A stretch of DNA of 64,000 nucleotides from Magnetospira sp. QH-2. GTDB lineage: Bacteria > Pseudomonadota > Alphaproteobacteria > Rhodospirillales > Magnetospiraceae. Position numbers and translations under genes: made by a program. The notes under the pieces are model-generated. The model was not told the DNA's origin, ran no database searches, and saw nothing but the letters and a program-made list of their open reading frames with translations. Shown one piece after another: positions 7,073 to 15,669 of this stretch (the stretch's first letter is position 1; every line of letters starts with the position of its first letter). The DNA is taken from NCBI RefSeq assembly GCF_000968135.1, contig NZ_FO538765.1, forward strand, positions 1,379,819-1,443,818, in the 5' to 3' direction.

Positions 7073-9382
7073 ATGCTTTCCCGCAACCTGGAACAGACTC
7101 TCCATCGCGCCCTGGCCCTGGCCGGCGAACGGCTGCACGAACTGGTGACCCTGGAACACTTGCTGTTGGCGCTGGTCGACGACCCGGACGCCACGGCGGT
7201 GATGCGGGCCTGCGGTGTCGATCCTGAGAATCTGCGGAGCGATCTGACCACCTTTATCGATGAAGAGCTGGAAAGCCTGATTACCGGTGTGGCCGGAGAG
7301 GACGCCAAGCCCACCGCCGGTTTCCAACGGGTCGTGCAGCGCGCAGCCATCCATGTGCAATCCTCCGGGCGCGAGGAAGTCACCGGGGCCAATGTGTTGG
7401 TCGCCTTGTTCTCCGAACGCGAATCCCATGCGGTCTATTTCCTGCAATTGCATGAAATGTCCCGTTTTGACGCCGTCCAATATATTTCTCACGGTATCGC
7501 CAAGGTCCCCGGAGCCGCTGAACCCCGCCCAGTGCGCGGCGCCGACGAAGGGGAAGAGGGTGAAGAAGAGGCCGTGCGGCAGGGCAAGGAGGCGCTGGAT
7601 GCCTATTGCGTCAACCTCAACGAAAAGGCCGACGCGGGTAAGATCGATCCGCTGATCGGGCGCGAGGCGGAAATCGAGCGCACCATTCAAATTCTCTGTC
7701 GCCGCTCCAAGAATAACCCGCTTTATGTGGGCGATCCCGGTGTCGGCAAGACCGCCATCGCCGAAGGGTTGGCACGACGCATTACCGAGAAGAAAGTGCC
7801 CGACGTGCTGAACGACGCGATTATATTCGCCTTGGATATGGGATCGCTATTGGCCGGAACCCGCTACCGTGGCGACTTCGAAGAACGCCTGAAGGCGGTG
7901 ATGAAGGAACTGGAAGAAACCGAGGGCGCCATCTTGTTCATCGATGAAATCCATACGGTGATCGGCGCCGGAGCGACGTCGGGCGGCTCCATGGATGCCT
8001 CTAACATTCTCAAACCGTCGTTGGCGGCGGGGACCCTGCGCTGCATCGGGTCGACCACCTACAAGGAATTCCGCAATCACTTCGAAAAGGACCGGGCGCT
8101 GGTTCGCCGTTTCCAGAAGATCGACGTCAACGAGCCGTCGGTGGAAGACACCATTAAAATCCTGCGCGGCCTGAAGCCCTATTACGAAGAGCATCACAAG
8201 GTCCGATATACCGCCGAGTCCCTGCGCACGGCGGTGGAGCTCTCGACCAAGTATATCAGTGACCGTAAGCTGCCCGACAAGGCCATCGACGTGATTGATG
8301 AAGTCGGAGCCTCGCGCATGCTGCTGCCGGAGAGCAAGCGGCGGAAAACGGTGACGGTCCGCGACGTGGAAGAAATCGTCGCCAAGATCGCCCGCATACC
8401 GCCGAAGAGTGTCTCGCGCGATGATACCAAGGCCCTGAAGACCCTGGAACGGGACCTCAAGACCATGGTGTTCGGCCAGGACAAGGCCATCAGCGCCCTG
8501 GGATCGGCCATCAAGCTGGCCCGGGCCGGGCTACGCGAGCCGGAGAAGCCCATCGGCAGCTATTTGTTCAGCGGTCCCACCGGTGTCGGCAAGACCGAGG
8601 TGGCCCGCCAACTGTCCAAGACTCTGGGCATCGAATTGGTGCGCTTCGATATGTCGGAATACATGGAGCGCCATACGGTCTCGCGGCTGATCGGCGCGCC
8701 GCCGGGCTACGTGGGCTTCGACCAGGGCGGCCTGCTCACCGATGCGGTGGATCAGCACCCCCATGTGGTGCTGCTGCTCGACGAGATCGAGAAAGCCCAT
8801 CCGGATCTGTTCAATATCCTGTTGCAGGTCATGGACCATGGCAAACTGACAGACCACAACGGCAAATCGGTGGATTTCCGCAATGTCATCTTGATCATGA
8901 CCACCAATGCCGGAGCCGCCGATCTGGCCAAACCGGCCATGGGCTTTGGTCGCGAGGACCGGGTGGGCGAGGATCAAGAAGCCATCGAGAAGATGTTCAC
9001 CCCGGAATTTCGCAACCGGCTGGATGCCATTATTCCATTCGCCGCCCTGTCGCCCGAGGTGGTGGCCAAGGTGGTGGACAAGTTCATCATGGAACTGGAA
9101 GCCCAGTTGGATGACCGCAATGTGCTGATCGATCTGACCGAAGAGGCGCGGAATTGGCTGGCCAAGAAGGGCTTCGACCCGCTCTATGGGGCCCGCCCCC
9201 TGTCGCGGATCATTCAGGAGCATGTCAAGAAGCCGCTGGCCGAGGAGCTGTTGTTCGGCAAGCTGGCCAAGGGCGGCACGGTGGTGGTGTCGGTGGAGGG
9301 CAACAAGCTGGCTTTCAGCTACCCCGATTCACCGCAGCCCCCGGCCACCCGCGAGGACAAGGTCCCCGCGCTGGTCGAATAG
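7073..9382 (+). CDS. clpA: ClpA ATPase subunit of the ClpAP protease
   Basis: An AAA+ unfoldase of 769 residues that feeds substrates into ClpP. The N-terminal Clp repeats (MLSRNLEQTLHRAL.., about 1-145) bind ClpS. The first AAA module has GDPGVGKTA (about 220) and ILFIDEIHT. The second has GPTGVGKTE (about 501) and VVLLLDEIEKAH. The start at 7073 gives the family N-terminus; an upstream in-frame ATG inside clpS is unlikely. A bidirectional-looking terminator follows at 9415-9443. No clpP is in the window. Confidence 0.97.
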   Translation: MLSRNLEQTLHRALALAGERLHELVTLEHLLLALVDDPDATAVMRACGVDPENLRSDLTTFIDEELESLITGVAGEDAKPTAGFQRVVQRAAIHVQSSGREEVTGANVLVALFSERESHAVYFLQLHEMSRFDAVQYISHGIAKVPGAAEPRPVRGADEGEEGEEEAVRQGKEALDAYCVNLNEKADAGKIDPLIGREAEIERTIQILCRRSKNNPLYVGDPGVGKTAIAEGLARRITEKKVPDVLNDAIIFALDMGSLLAGTRYRGDFEERLKAVMKELEETEGAILFIDEIHTVIGAGATSGGSMDASNILKPSLAAGTLRCIGSTTYKEFRNHFEKDRALVRRFQKIDVNEPSVEDTIKILRGLKPYYEEHHKVRYTAESLRTAVELSTKYISDRKLPDKAIDVIDEVGASRMLLPESKRRKTVTVRDVEEIVAKIARIPPKSVSRDDTKALKTLERDLKTMVFGQDKAISALGSAIKLARAGLREPEKPIGSYLFSGPTGVGKTEVARQLSKTLGIELVRFDMSEYMERHTVSRLIGAPPGYVGFDQGGLLTDAVDQHPHVVLLLDEIEKAHPDLFNILLQVMDHGKLTDHNGKSVDFRNVILIMTTNAGAADLAKPAMGFGREDRVGEDQEAIEKMFTPEFRNRLDAIIPFAALSPEVVAKVVDKFIMELEAQLDDRNVLIDLTEEARNWLAKKGFDPLYGARPLSRIIQEHVKKPLAEELLFGKLAKGGTVVVSVEGNKLAFSYPDSPQPPATREDKVPALVE

Positions 9383-9414
9383 GGCCGCGTCTGTTTTTCA
9401 ATTCACTGACAAGA

Positions 9415-9443
9415 AAAGGGCCGGATAAATTGTCCGGCCCTTT
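9415..9443. terminator. Intrinsic terminator between clpA and the FadL-type gene
   Basis: An 11-bp perfect stem, AAAGGGCCGGA with TCCGGCCCTTT, has a 7-base loop. The A-run and T-run at its borders give a U-tract in both directions, so it can end both clpA (+) and the convergent porin gene (-). Confidence 0.85.
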
Positions 9444-9467
9444 GTTCGTCGTGATCAATTCAGAAGA

Positions 9468-10739
9468 TCAGAACTTGTAGGTGATACCCACCTGAGCACC
9501 CATCTGCCACATGCCGATGGAGGTTCCGCCGCCCAGGAAGCTGAAGCTATCGCCATTCCCGGTATCGGTAATCTCATTCTCAAGGGCATAGAAGAAGCTG
9601 CCGCCCAATTCCCAGTTATCGCCGAAGTTCATCGAGCTACCAACTGAAAGGTGATGCTCGACCACGGCTGGGAACATGGCATTCGCAAAGACCACGTCAT
9701 CGGGGATCGGTGTCGGCGAGTAATTGTAGCCCGCCCGAAGCTTCAGGCCCATGTCGAGGCGATGCTCGACGCCGACGGCAAAGACGGGGATGCTTTGCCA
9801 GCCAAAACCACCACGGACCGCCCCAATCGCGCCACCGGCGCCGCCACCAGCCGGTGCATCGGCCAGGGTCTCTTCAAGGCCGTATCCGAGCCATTTCAGG
9901 TCAACGGCAATGTCGGTTTTGGGAGAGTAATGGTGGACAACACCGGCCCCGAAAGTCATGGGTGTGTTGATGGAGCCCTTCAGCAGATCGTTATAGGTCT
10001 CGAAAGACTGGAACCAAACCGGCGTGGAGGCGGTCAATCCCAAAGTCCATTCCTTGTTGGCCTCGTACAGGCCACCGACACGGAAACCGTAGCCGAATGC
10101 CCGATCTACGGGATTTCCGGCCCAACCGGGCGTTTCCTGGAAGGCGCTGTTGGCGAAGTTGGTCATGAAATCCGAATAGCCCAGGATCAGGCTGACACCC
10201 AAGGTGTGCCGTTCCGTGGGTTTGTAGGTGACCGTAGGAGCCAGGTGAGCCAGACGATAGCGGACTTCGGAGTCGCCAGCCTGGAAGAGACCGCCACCGG
10301 CTGTATTGATCAGGCGCGGAGAATCATACTTGGTATGCATGCCGCCGCTGCCATACATGGATACGCCGACAGACCAGACACCATCGATCTTGGTATTGAA
10401 GCCCATGGACCCTTCGACGAAATCCTCAACCTGACTCCATTCCTTGGCGTCTTTATTGACAAAGCCACTGTTGGTCTTCGACAGGTCGCGATAGCGTTCC
10501 GGGTGGAACCAACCGGGTGAAAAGATAACCTGATCGGGGATGTTTCCCATCAGGGCCGGGTTGACACCGGCGCCGGTGGCGTCTTGGGGCATCGCGATGC
10601 CCGCACCACCCATGCCGCAGTTATTGACACCGACACAATGGCTCAGAAAGCCGTTGGTCGCCTGAGCGCTTTGGCCGGAAAGACCGACCGAGGCGGCGAT
10701 CAGGGCCGTGGTCGCAATAAGATGACGAAGTGCACGCAT
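9468..10739 (-). CDS. FadL/OmpP1-family outer-membrane transport protein
   Basis: A 423-residue outer-membrane beta-barrel with a cleavable signal peptide (cleavage near AQA, residue 27). After it comes the FadL-type N-terminus TNGFLSHCVGVNNCGMGGAGIAMPQDATGAGVNPALM, where an N-terminal plug is expected. The chain has regular amphipathic strands and ends in the outer-membrane signature VGITYKF with terminal Phe. Members take up long-chain fatty acids or other hydrophobic compounds; the substrate here is unknown. Start supported by AGGGGGAAC upstream. Two Cys residues in the N-terminal segment may form a disulfide. Confidence 0.9.
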   Translation of the reverse strand: MRALRHLIATTALIAASVGLSGQSAQATNGFLSHCVGVNNCGMGGAGIAMPQDATGAGVNPALMGNIPDQVIFSPGWFHPERYRDLSKTNSGFVNKDAKEWSQVEDFVEGSMGFNTKIDGVWSVGVSMYGSGGMHTKYDSPRLINTAGGGLFQAGDSEVRYRLAHLAPTVTYKPTERHTLGVSLILGYSDFMTNFANSAFQETPGWAGNPVDRAFGYGFRVGGLYEANKEWTLGLTASTPVWFQSFETYNDLLKGSINTPMTFGAGVVHHYSPKTDIAVDLKWLGYGLEETLADAPAGGGAGGAIGAVRGGFGWQSIPVFAVGVEHRLDMGLKLRAGYNYSPTPIPDDVVFANAMFPAVVEHHLSVGSSMNFGDNWELGGSFFYALENEITDTGNGDSFSFLGGGTSIGMWQMGAQVGITYKF

Positions 10740-11003
10740 TTCTCGTGTTCCCCCTGTTATCTGGGCTTGTTTGTTTCTCTCTGCTCATTGTTTAAGCTCG
10801 CTACCCCAATGAGGTGGAGCTAAATTGATATACATTCTATTTACACGATGGGTCTCATTTATGCAACAAATTACGAATATAAGGAATATCTAATAAGCAA
10901 AGCACAGAAGAATGAGGTTAAATGAAAAAAATGAGGAATCCCTAAGAGGTAAGGATTGTGAAGTAAAAGACAACAGACGAAGGGGGGGGAGATGCTGTGG
11001 CAT

Positions 11004-12212
11004 TTATGCCGCAGGGCGGTCTTCTTTTTCGGGAGGAGCTTCCGAGAAGACCTCCGCCATTGATTCCCGAGAGACCAAACCATGGAAGTCACCACTGTCG
11101 TTGAGGACCGGGACCGGGTAAGGCGATTCCAAGGTTGCCGGAAGGGCCTCTTGGATAACCATGTCTGCTTGGACACTGAGGGAATCCTCGACCATCTCGT
11201 GCAGCGCCGGGACCGGGGTCTGGCCGCAGGCATCTTCGAGCGCTTCTTGGGTCACGACGCCCTTGTACTCATCTTCATGGAAGACATAGCCATAATCTTC
11301 GGACCAGCCGCGCATCTGTTTGAGGGCTTCATCGATATTGGCTGTGGTCAGGCGGCAGGCCACCGGCTTCATCACCACATCGACACTGAGCACCCGCGCG
11401 CGGTTGACGTCGCGCACAAAGGCCTCCACGTAATCATCGGCCGGGTGCAACAGAATTTCTTCGGGACGTCCCACCTGCGACAGCATCCCGTCCTTGAGAA
11501 TGGCGATTTTGTCGCCCAGGCGTAACGCTTCGTCCAGATCATGGGTAATGAAGACGATGGTCTTATGCAGTTTCTCTTGCAGTTCGATCAGTTGATCTTG
11601 CATGCCCGAGCGGATCAACGGGTCCAAGGCGCTGAAGGCCTCATCCATAAGCAACACTTCGGGGTCGGTGCAAAGGGCCCGGGCCAAGCCGACCCGTTGC
11701 TGTTGGCCGCCGGAAAGCTGCGACGGGTATTGGTCTTCGTAGCCTTCCAGCCCCACCGTTTTCAACCATTCCCGAGCCTTGGTCAGGCGTTCGTCCTTGC
11801 CAACTCCCTGCACGGAAAGACCATAGGCGACATTTTCCACCACCGTTCGGTGGGGCAGCAGGCCGAAGCGTTGGAACACCATGGACATTTTGTGTCGCCG
11901 GAAATTCTCCAGTTGAGTCTGGCCCAGACTCATCACGTCGGTGCCATCCACCACAATGGCGCCTTCGGTGGGATCGATCAGCCGGTTGAAGTGCCGGATC
12001 AAGGTGGATTTGCCCGAGCCGGACAGCCCCATGATGACGAAGATCTCGCCCTTGGCGATTTCCAGGTTGATATCCTTCAGGCCCACCGTATGGCCGGTTT
12101 CGGCGAGAATATCGTCTTTGCTCTTGCCTTGACGAACCAGCGGCATGACGGATTTGGGATCGGTCCCAAAGACCTTGGAAAGGTTTTCGACGCGAATGAG
12201 GATCTCAGGCAC
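11004..12212 (-). CDS. proV: Betaine/choline-type ABC transporter ATP-binding protein (ProV/OpuAA family)
   Basis: The 402-residue ATPase has Walker A (MGLSGSGKST), signature (LSGGQQQR), Walker B (VLLMDEAFSALDP) and switch His (FITHD). A C-terminal pair of CBS-like domains (about 280-395) is typical of osmotically gated ProV/OpuAA. The VRQGKSKDDILAETG insertion before the Walker A strand is also a family mark. I chose a GTG start at 12212 because it follows GGAGGG and overlaps the permease stop by 8 bases. The long upstream extension of the frame lies inside the permease gene and is not family-like. It is the last gene of proX-proW-proV. Confidence 0.93.
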   Translation of the reverse strand: MPEILIRVENLSKVFGTDPKSVMPLVRQGKSKDDILAETGHTVGLKDINLEIAKGEIFVIMGLSGSGKSTLIRHFNRLIDPTEGAIVVDGTDVMSLGQTQLENFRRHKMSMVFQRFGLLPHRTVVENVAYGLSVQGVGKDERLTKAREWLKTVGLEGYEDQYPSQLSGGQQQRVGLARALCTDPEVLLMDEAFSALDPLIRSGMQDQLIELQEKLHKTIVFITHDLDEALRLGDKIAILKDGMLSQVGRPEEILLHPADDYVEAFVRDVNRARVLSVDVVMKPVACRLTTANIDEALKQMRGWSEDYGYVFHEDEYKGVVTQEALEDACGQTPVPALHEMVEDSLSVQADMVIQEALPATLESPYPVPVLNDSGDFHGLVSRESMAEVFSEAPPEKEDRPAA

Positions 12213-13104
12213 CGTGCATGCCCTCCAGGTGTTTTTGGGTCCGCTTGGCATAGGCCTGGGACACGCGGTCGAACATGATGGCGATGACCACGATGGCCAA
12301 GCCATTGAACAGGCCGAGGGTGAAATACTGATTGGTAATGGATTTGAGCACCGGTTGGCCCAATCCCTTGACGCCGATCATCGACGCGATCACCACCATG
12401 GCCAGCGCCATCATGATGGTCTGATTGATTCCGGCCATGATGGTCGGCAGGGCCAAGGGCAATTGGACCTGGAACAGCCTTTGCCGCTTGTTGGCGCCGA
12501 AGGCCGTTGCCGCTTCCAGCACTTCGCGGTCCACCAGCCGGATACCCAGGTTGGTCAATCGGATCACCGGCGGAATGGCATAGATGACCACGGCGATAAC
12601 TCCCGGGACCTTGCCGATGCCCAGCAGCATGACCACCGGGATCAGGTATACGAAGGCAGGCATGGTCTGCATGATATCGAGCACCGGCGTGACGACGGCC
12701 TGAGTGCGGTCGGAGCGGGCCATCATGATGCCCGTGGGGACGCCGATGGCAATGGACAGCAAGGTGGCCACGGTGATGATGGCCAAGGTCCGCATGGTGT
12801 TGTCCCACATGCCGAAATAGCCGATAAGCGCAAAGGCCGCGCAGACCCCAATGGTGAGTTTGATCGAGCGGCTGGCCAAATAGGTCAGGCCCACCAGGAC
12901 CGCCAGAACCACCGGCCAAGGCGTGGTGAGCAACAGCTTCTCAAAGCCGATCAGGAAGTGGAGCAGTGGATCGAAAAAGCCCTCGATGGCCTCGCCATAG
13001 CTGCGGGAGAAATCCCGATAAGCCCCATCCAGGGCCTTGCGGATAGCCACCAGGGAGGAACGCTCCATGGCGGGGAATTCCATTAACCAGTTCGATTCAG
13101 CCAT
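12205..13104 (-). CDS. proW: Betaine/choline-type ABC transporter permease (ProW family)
   Basis: A 299-residue inner-membrane permease with about six membrane helices and a 60-residue cytoplasmic N-terminus. The ABC-contact loop EAATAFGANKRQRLFQVQLPLALPTIMAGIN (EAA motif) is clear, as is IGVPTGIMMARSDR. Only one permease gene is present, so the transporter would use a homodimer. It overlaps proV and lies 73 bases after proX with a stable hairpin between, which would set the binding protein at higher expression. Confidence 0.93.
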   Translation of the reverse strand: MAESNWLMEFPAMERSSLVAIRKALDGAYRDFSRSYGEAIEGFFDPLLHFLIGFEKLLLTTPWPVVLAVLVGLTYLASRSIKLTIGVCAAFALIGYFGMWDNTMRTLAIITVATLLSIAIGVPTGIMMARSDRTQAVVTPVLDIMQTMPAFVYLIPVVMLLGIGKVPGVIAVVIYAIPPVIRLTNLGIRLVDREVLEAATAFGANKRQRLFQVQLPLALPTIMAGINQTIMMALAMVVIASMIGVKGLGQPVLKSITNQYFTLGLFNGLAIVVIAIMFDRVSQAYAKRTQKHLEGMHGA

Positions 13105-13136
13105 TGGTCCGCTCGATTGTCGTTAACAGAATGCCG

Positions 13137-13170
13137 CGCGCCTTTGGCCCGTTGCGGGACCAAAGGCGCG
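13137..13170 (-). promoter_or_regulatory. Stable hairpin between proX and proW
   Basis: CGCGCCTTTGG (13137-13147) pairs perfectly with CCAAAGGCGCG (13160-13170). There is no T-run after it on the minus strand, so it is more likely an mRNA-stabilising or partial-attenuation structure that favours the periplasmic binding protein than a full terminator. Confidence 0.6.
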
Positions 13171-13177
13171 GCGGGTC

Positions 13178-14179
13178 TTAAAGGTTGTCCAAGGCCTTTC
13201 TGATCTTGGCCGCCACGTCGGCGGGAACCCAGGCCTTCCAGGTGTCGGGATCGGACTTGAGGAAGTGCTCGGCGGCCACGTCGCCGTCGGCCTGTTCGTC
13301 CTCCATCCAGGCCAGCAAGGTATTCATCTTCACGTTGGTGAAGGCGCGTTTGCCCAGATAGGCGAAAGCCTCAGGAGACTTCGCCGCGAAACCGGTCACG
13401 GTCACGGTCACCACCGGCGAGGGCGGCCACATGGTTGTCTTGGGGTTTTCGCATTCGGCCTGGGCCAGGCAATCCTTGAAATAGGCCGGATCGTCTTTGG
13501 CTTCAAAATCGACCTTGACCATCGGGTACTTGCCGAGGATCGGGGTCGGGGCCCAGTAGTAACCGAACCAAGGCTCCTTGCGCTCATAGGCCTTGGCGAT
13601 AGATCCGGCGAGGCCGGCGGCAGAACCCGGATCGACGATCTCGAAACCCGCATCGGCCAGTTTCATGGCAACAAACAGGTTGCCATTGGTGATCTGGCAG
13701 CCCCAACCGGCGGGGCAGCTATAGAAGGCGGACTTGTTCGGGTCTTCCGGGTGCTTGAACAGCTTGGCGTTGGCTTTGATACCGGAAATGGTGGCCAAGG
13801 ACGGCTCCTTGTCGACCATGTATTGCGGCATCCAGAAGCCTTCTTCGCCGCCATCGGAGAGCGACGCGCCCGCAACCTTCAAACGGCCATCCGCGACACC
13901 GCGTTTGAGCTGCGAGGCAAAGGAATTGCTCCACAGTTCCGGCGCGATATCCGGTTCGCCTTTTTCGATCATCGAGGTGCCGGTGGGCATGGTGTCGCCC
14001 GGCACCAGTTCGGCATCACAGCCATAACCGTGCTGGAGGATGAACTTGTCCACATTGGCCATCAAGGCGGCCGATTTCCAGTTCATGTCGGCAATGGTGA
14101 CTTTGCCACAGGCGGCATCGGCCTGTGTGGCAGTGGCGACGGCGGCGATCACGGCGACCGCACCCAAAATATGTTTCAT
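13178..14179 (-). CDS. proX: Glycine betaine/proline/choline-type periplasmic binding protein (ProX/OpuAC family)
   Basis: The 333-residue protein has a signal peptide ending at ADA (residue 22). CGKVTIADMNWKSAALMANVDKFIL follows, the typical OpuAC start. Several Trp residues (WKSA, ELWSNSF, PWFGYYWAPTPIL) could form the aromatic cage for a quaternary amine. C55 and others could make a disulfide. It is the first gene of the transporter operon. The ligand is inferred only at family level (betaine, choline or carnitine-like). Confidence 0.92.
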   Translation of the reverse strand: MKHILGAVAVIAAVATATQADAACGKVTIADMNWKSAALMANVDKFILQHGYGCDAELVPGDTMPTGTSMIEKGEPDIAPELWSNSFASQLKRGVADGRLKVAGASLSDGGEEGFWMPQYMVDKEPSLATISGIKANAKLFKHPEDPNKSAFYSCPAGWGCQITNGNLFVAMKLADAGFEIVDPGSAAGLAGSIAKAYERKEPWFGYYWAPTPILGKYPMVKVDFEAKDDPAYFKDCLAQAECENPKTTMWPPSPVVTVTVTGFAAKSPEAFAYLGKRAFTNVKMNTLLAWMEDEQADGDVAAEHFLKSDPDTWKAWVPADVAAKIRKALDNL

Positions 14180-14528
14180 GAAATCCTCTTAGCTGCTGTC
14201 CATCAAGGGCTTGGGAAGAGAGGTGGTGATCCTGTGGGGAGCTTTGGCTGCCGACCTTTACCGAATGAATCGGCATGGTTCTTAAAATAAAATCCTTACA
14301 CCACTCAATTGCTGCAGAGTCTTGCACAGACATGCAGGGGAGTTCAACAGGTAATGGGGTGTCCAAGATCAGGCAAATATAATATATAGTGTCTACTTGT
14401 CAGGATACATTTTCTTCAAAGAAACGAAATGGTGCCAAGTTATTCTATCTGTGACCTGCGTGTATTCTGTTGGTATATCTTGGTCGTTGCCATGTATACA
14501 AGGTGTGAGGAGCCGGGTTTTGTATGAT
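14180..14528. other. Intergenic region upstream of proX
   Basis: 349 bases without a gene, more AT-rich than its surroundings (for example CAAATATAATATATAG near 14375). It should hold the proX promoter on the minus strand and the 3' end of the upstream CopD-like transcript. I found no clear terminator hairpin, repeat or conserved RNA. Confidence 0.5.
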
Positions 14529-15002
14529 CTAACCTAAAAACCGCCCCGACGCACCAATGGCCGAGGTCAGCAAACCCAGAATCAGGTTGATTCCCACCAG
14601 CCTGCGTATGACCGCCATGGCGGCTCCGGCCACCGGCCAATTCTCCGCCGCGACCGCGCGACGAAAGCGATTGAACGGTACGGTATAGATATAGGCGTAG
14701 ATACAGGCCATGAGCCCGCCCACCGCCGTCATGGTCCAAACCGCGTGGCTGGCATTGGCGAAACCATCGTAGTCCACCAAGATGATGGCCGTACCGGTGC
14801 CTAGCAAGGTTATCACGGCGACCCAGACCCAGATGAAAAAGCGCGGGAAGACCTGGTCGAGCAGCTTCAGCCGCACCGGTGGTTCCAAGGTGAGCACGGC
14901 GGGCCGCAGGGCCATATGGGCGAAAAACATGCCGCCGACCCAAATAATGGCCCCCAGAGCATGTAGTGCCGTGAGCAGCGCCGAAAAATGGCCGTATTCC
15001 AT
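14529..15002 (-). CDS. CopD-like four-helix membrane protein
   Basis: A 157-residue inner-membrane protein with four helices. The first helix HALGAIIWVGGMFFAHMALRP carries two His residues in the spacing seen in CopD-like proteins and related haem-binding membrane domains. The start at 15002 follows AAGGACC; the longer upstream frame overlaps the ParA-like gene. It lies 13 bases downstream of that gene and probably shares its transcript. A role in copper or haem is only a family-level guess. Confidence 0.7.
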   Translation of the reverse strand: MEYGHFSALLTALHALGAIIWVGGMFFAHMALRPAVLTLEPPVRLKLLDQVFPRFFIWVWVAVITLLGTGTAIILVDYDGFANASHAVWTMTAVGGLMACIYAYIYTVPFNRFRRAVAAENWPVAGAAMAVIRRLVGINLILGLLTSAIGASGRFLG

Positions 15003-15015
15003 GATCAGGTCCTTG

Positions 15016-15669
15016 TCAGGCGGCCTTCTCGGCCTTTTGCAGGCGTCGGCCAATATCGATGGTGAGGGCGAGAATTTCGTCGGAGGCCGTCTTGTTGCCG
15101 CCACGTTCGGCGACACCCAGGCCTTCCATCATGGTGGCGGCGAAGGCGGTCCGATTGCCCAGGCCGGTTGCCAACACGGGCAGGTTCTGCTCGGCCAGGT
15201 CGGCGCGGATTTTGGCCACCAGTTTGCCGCGCGGCGGCACCCGATTGAGCAAACAGATCATGTCGCGGCCTTCGCCGAGCGCCAGATCAATGGTTGGTTG
15301 GGTGGCCCACAGATCCATGGGGCTGGGCTGCAAAGGCACCAGCACCAGATCGGCGGCGCGAATGGCCGCCTTGGCCTCGGTCTCCGCATGGGGCGGGCTG
15401 TCGATGAGGACCAGATCATAGTCGGCGCGCAGGCGGTTCAACTCGTTGCCCAATCGCCAGCCCGAGACATCGGACAGTTGCAACAGGTTGGCATCGCCCA
15501 GGCGCTCTTGGCGCACGGCGAACCAGCCGCCCAGGCTACCCTGGGGGTCGATGTCCACCAACGCCACCCGATGTCCCTGGCGGGAAAAGGCAACGGCCAG
15601 TTGGGCGGTGATGGTGGTCTTTCCCGCGCCGCCTTTCTGTTGTGCAATGGTCAGGATCCGTGCGCTCAT
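15016..15669 (-). CDS. ParA/MinD-like ATPase (orphan)
   Basis: The 217-residue protein has a deviant Walker A motif, QQKGGAGKTT, with the signature Lys. Other motifs are switch I DIDPQGS and Walker B LVLIDSPPH. This places it in the ParA/MinD/Soj superfamily of dimerising, surface-binding ATPases that position DNA or protein complexes. No parB or parS-like gene is next to it. There is no obvious C-terminal amphipathic helix of MinD type. The second of two adjacent ATG codons has the better spacing from AAGGAG. The start region overlaps the TGA of the upstream TPR-glycosyltransferase gene, so the two are translationally coupled. Confidence 0.88.
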   Translation of the reverse strand: MSARILTIAQQKGGAGKTTITAQLAVAFSRQGHRVALVDIDPQGSLGGWFAVRQERLGDANLLQLSDVSGWRLGNELNRLRADYDLVLIDSPPHAETEAKAAIRAADLVLVPLQPSPMDLWATQPTIDLALGEGRDMICLLNRVPPRGKLVAKIRADLAEQNLPVLATGLGNRTAFAATMMEGLGVAERGGNKTASDEILALTIDIGRRLQKAEKAA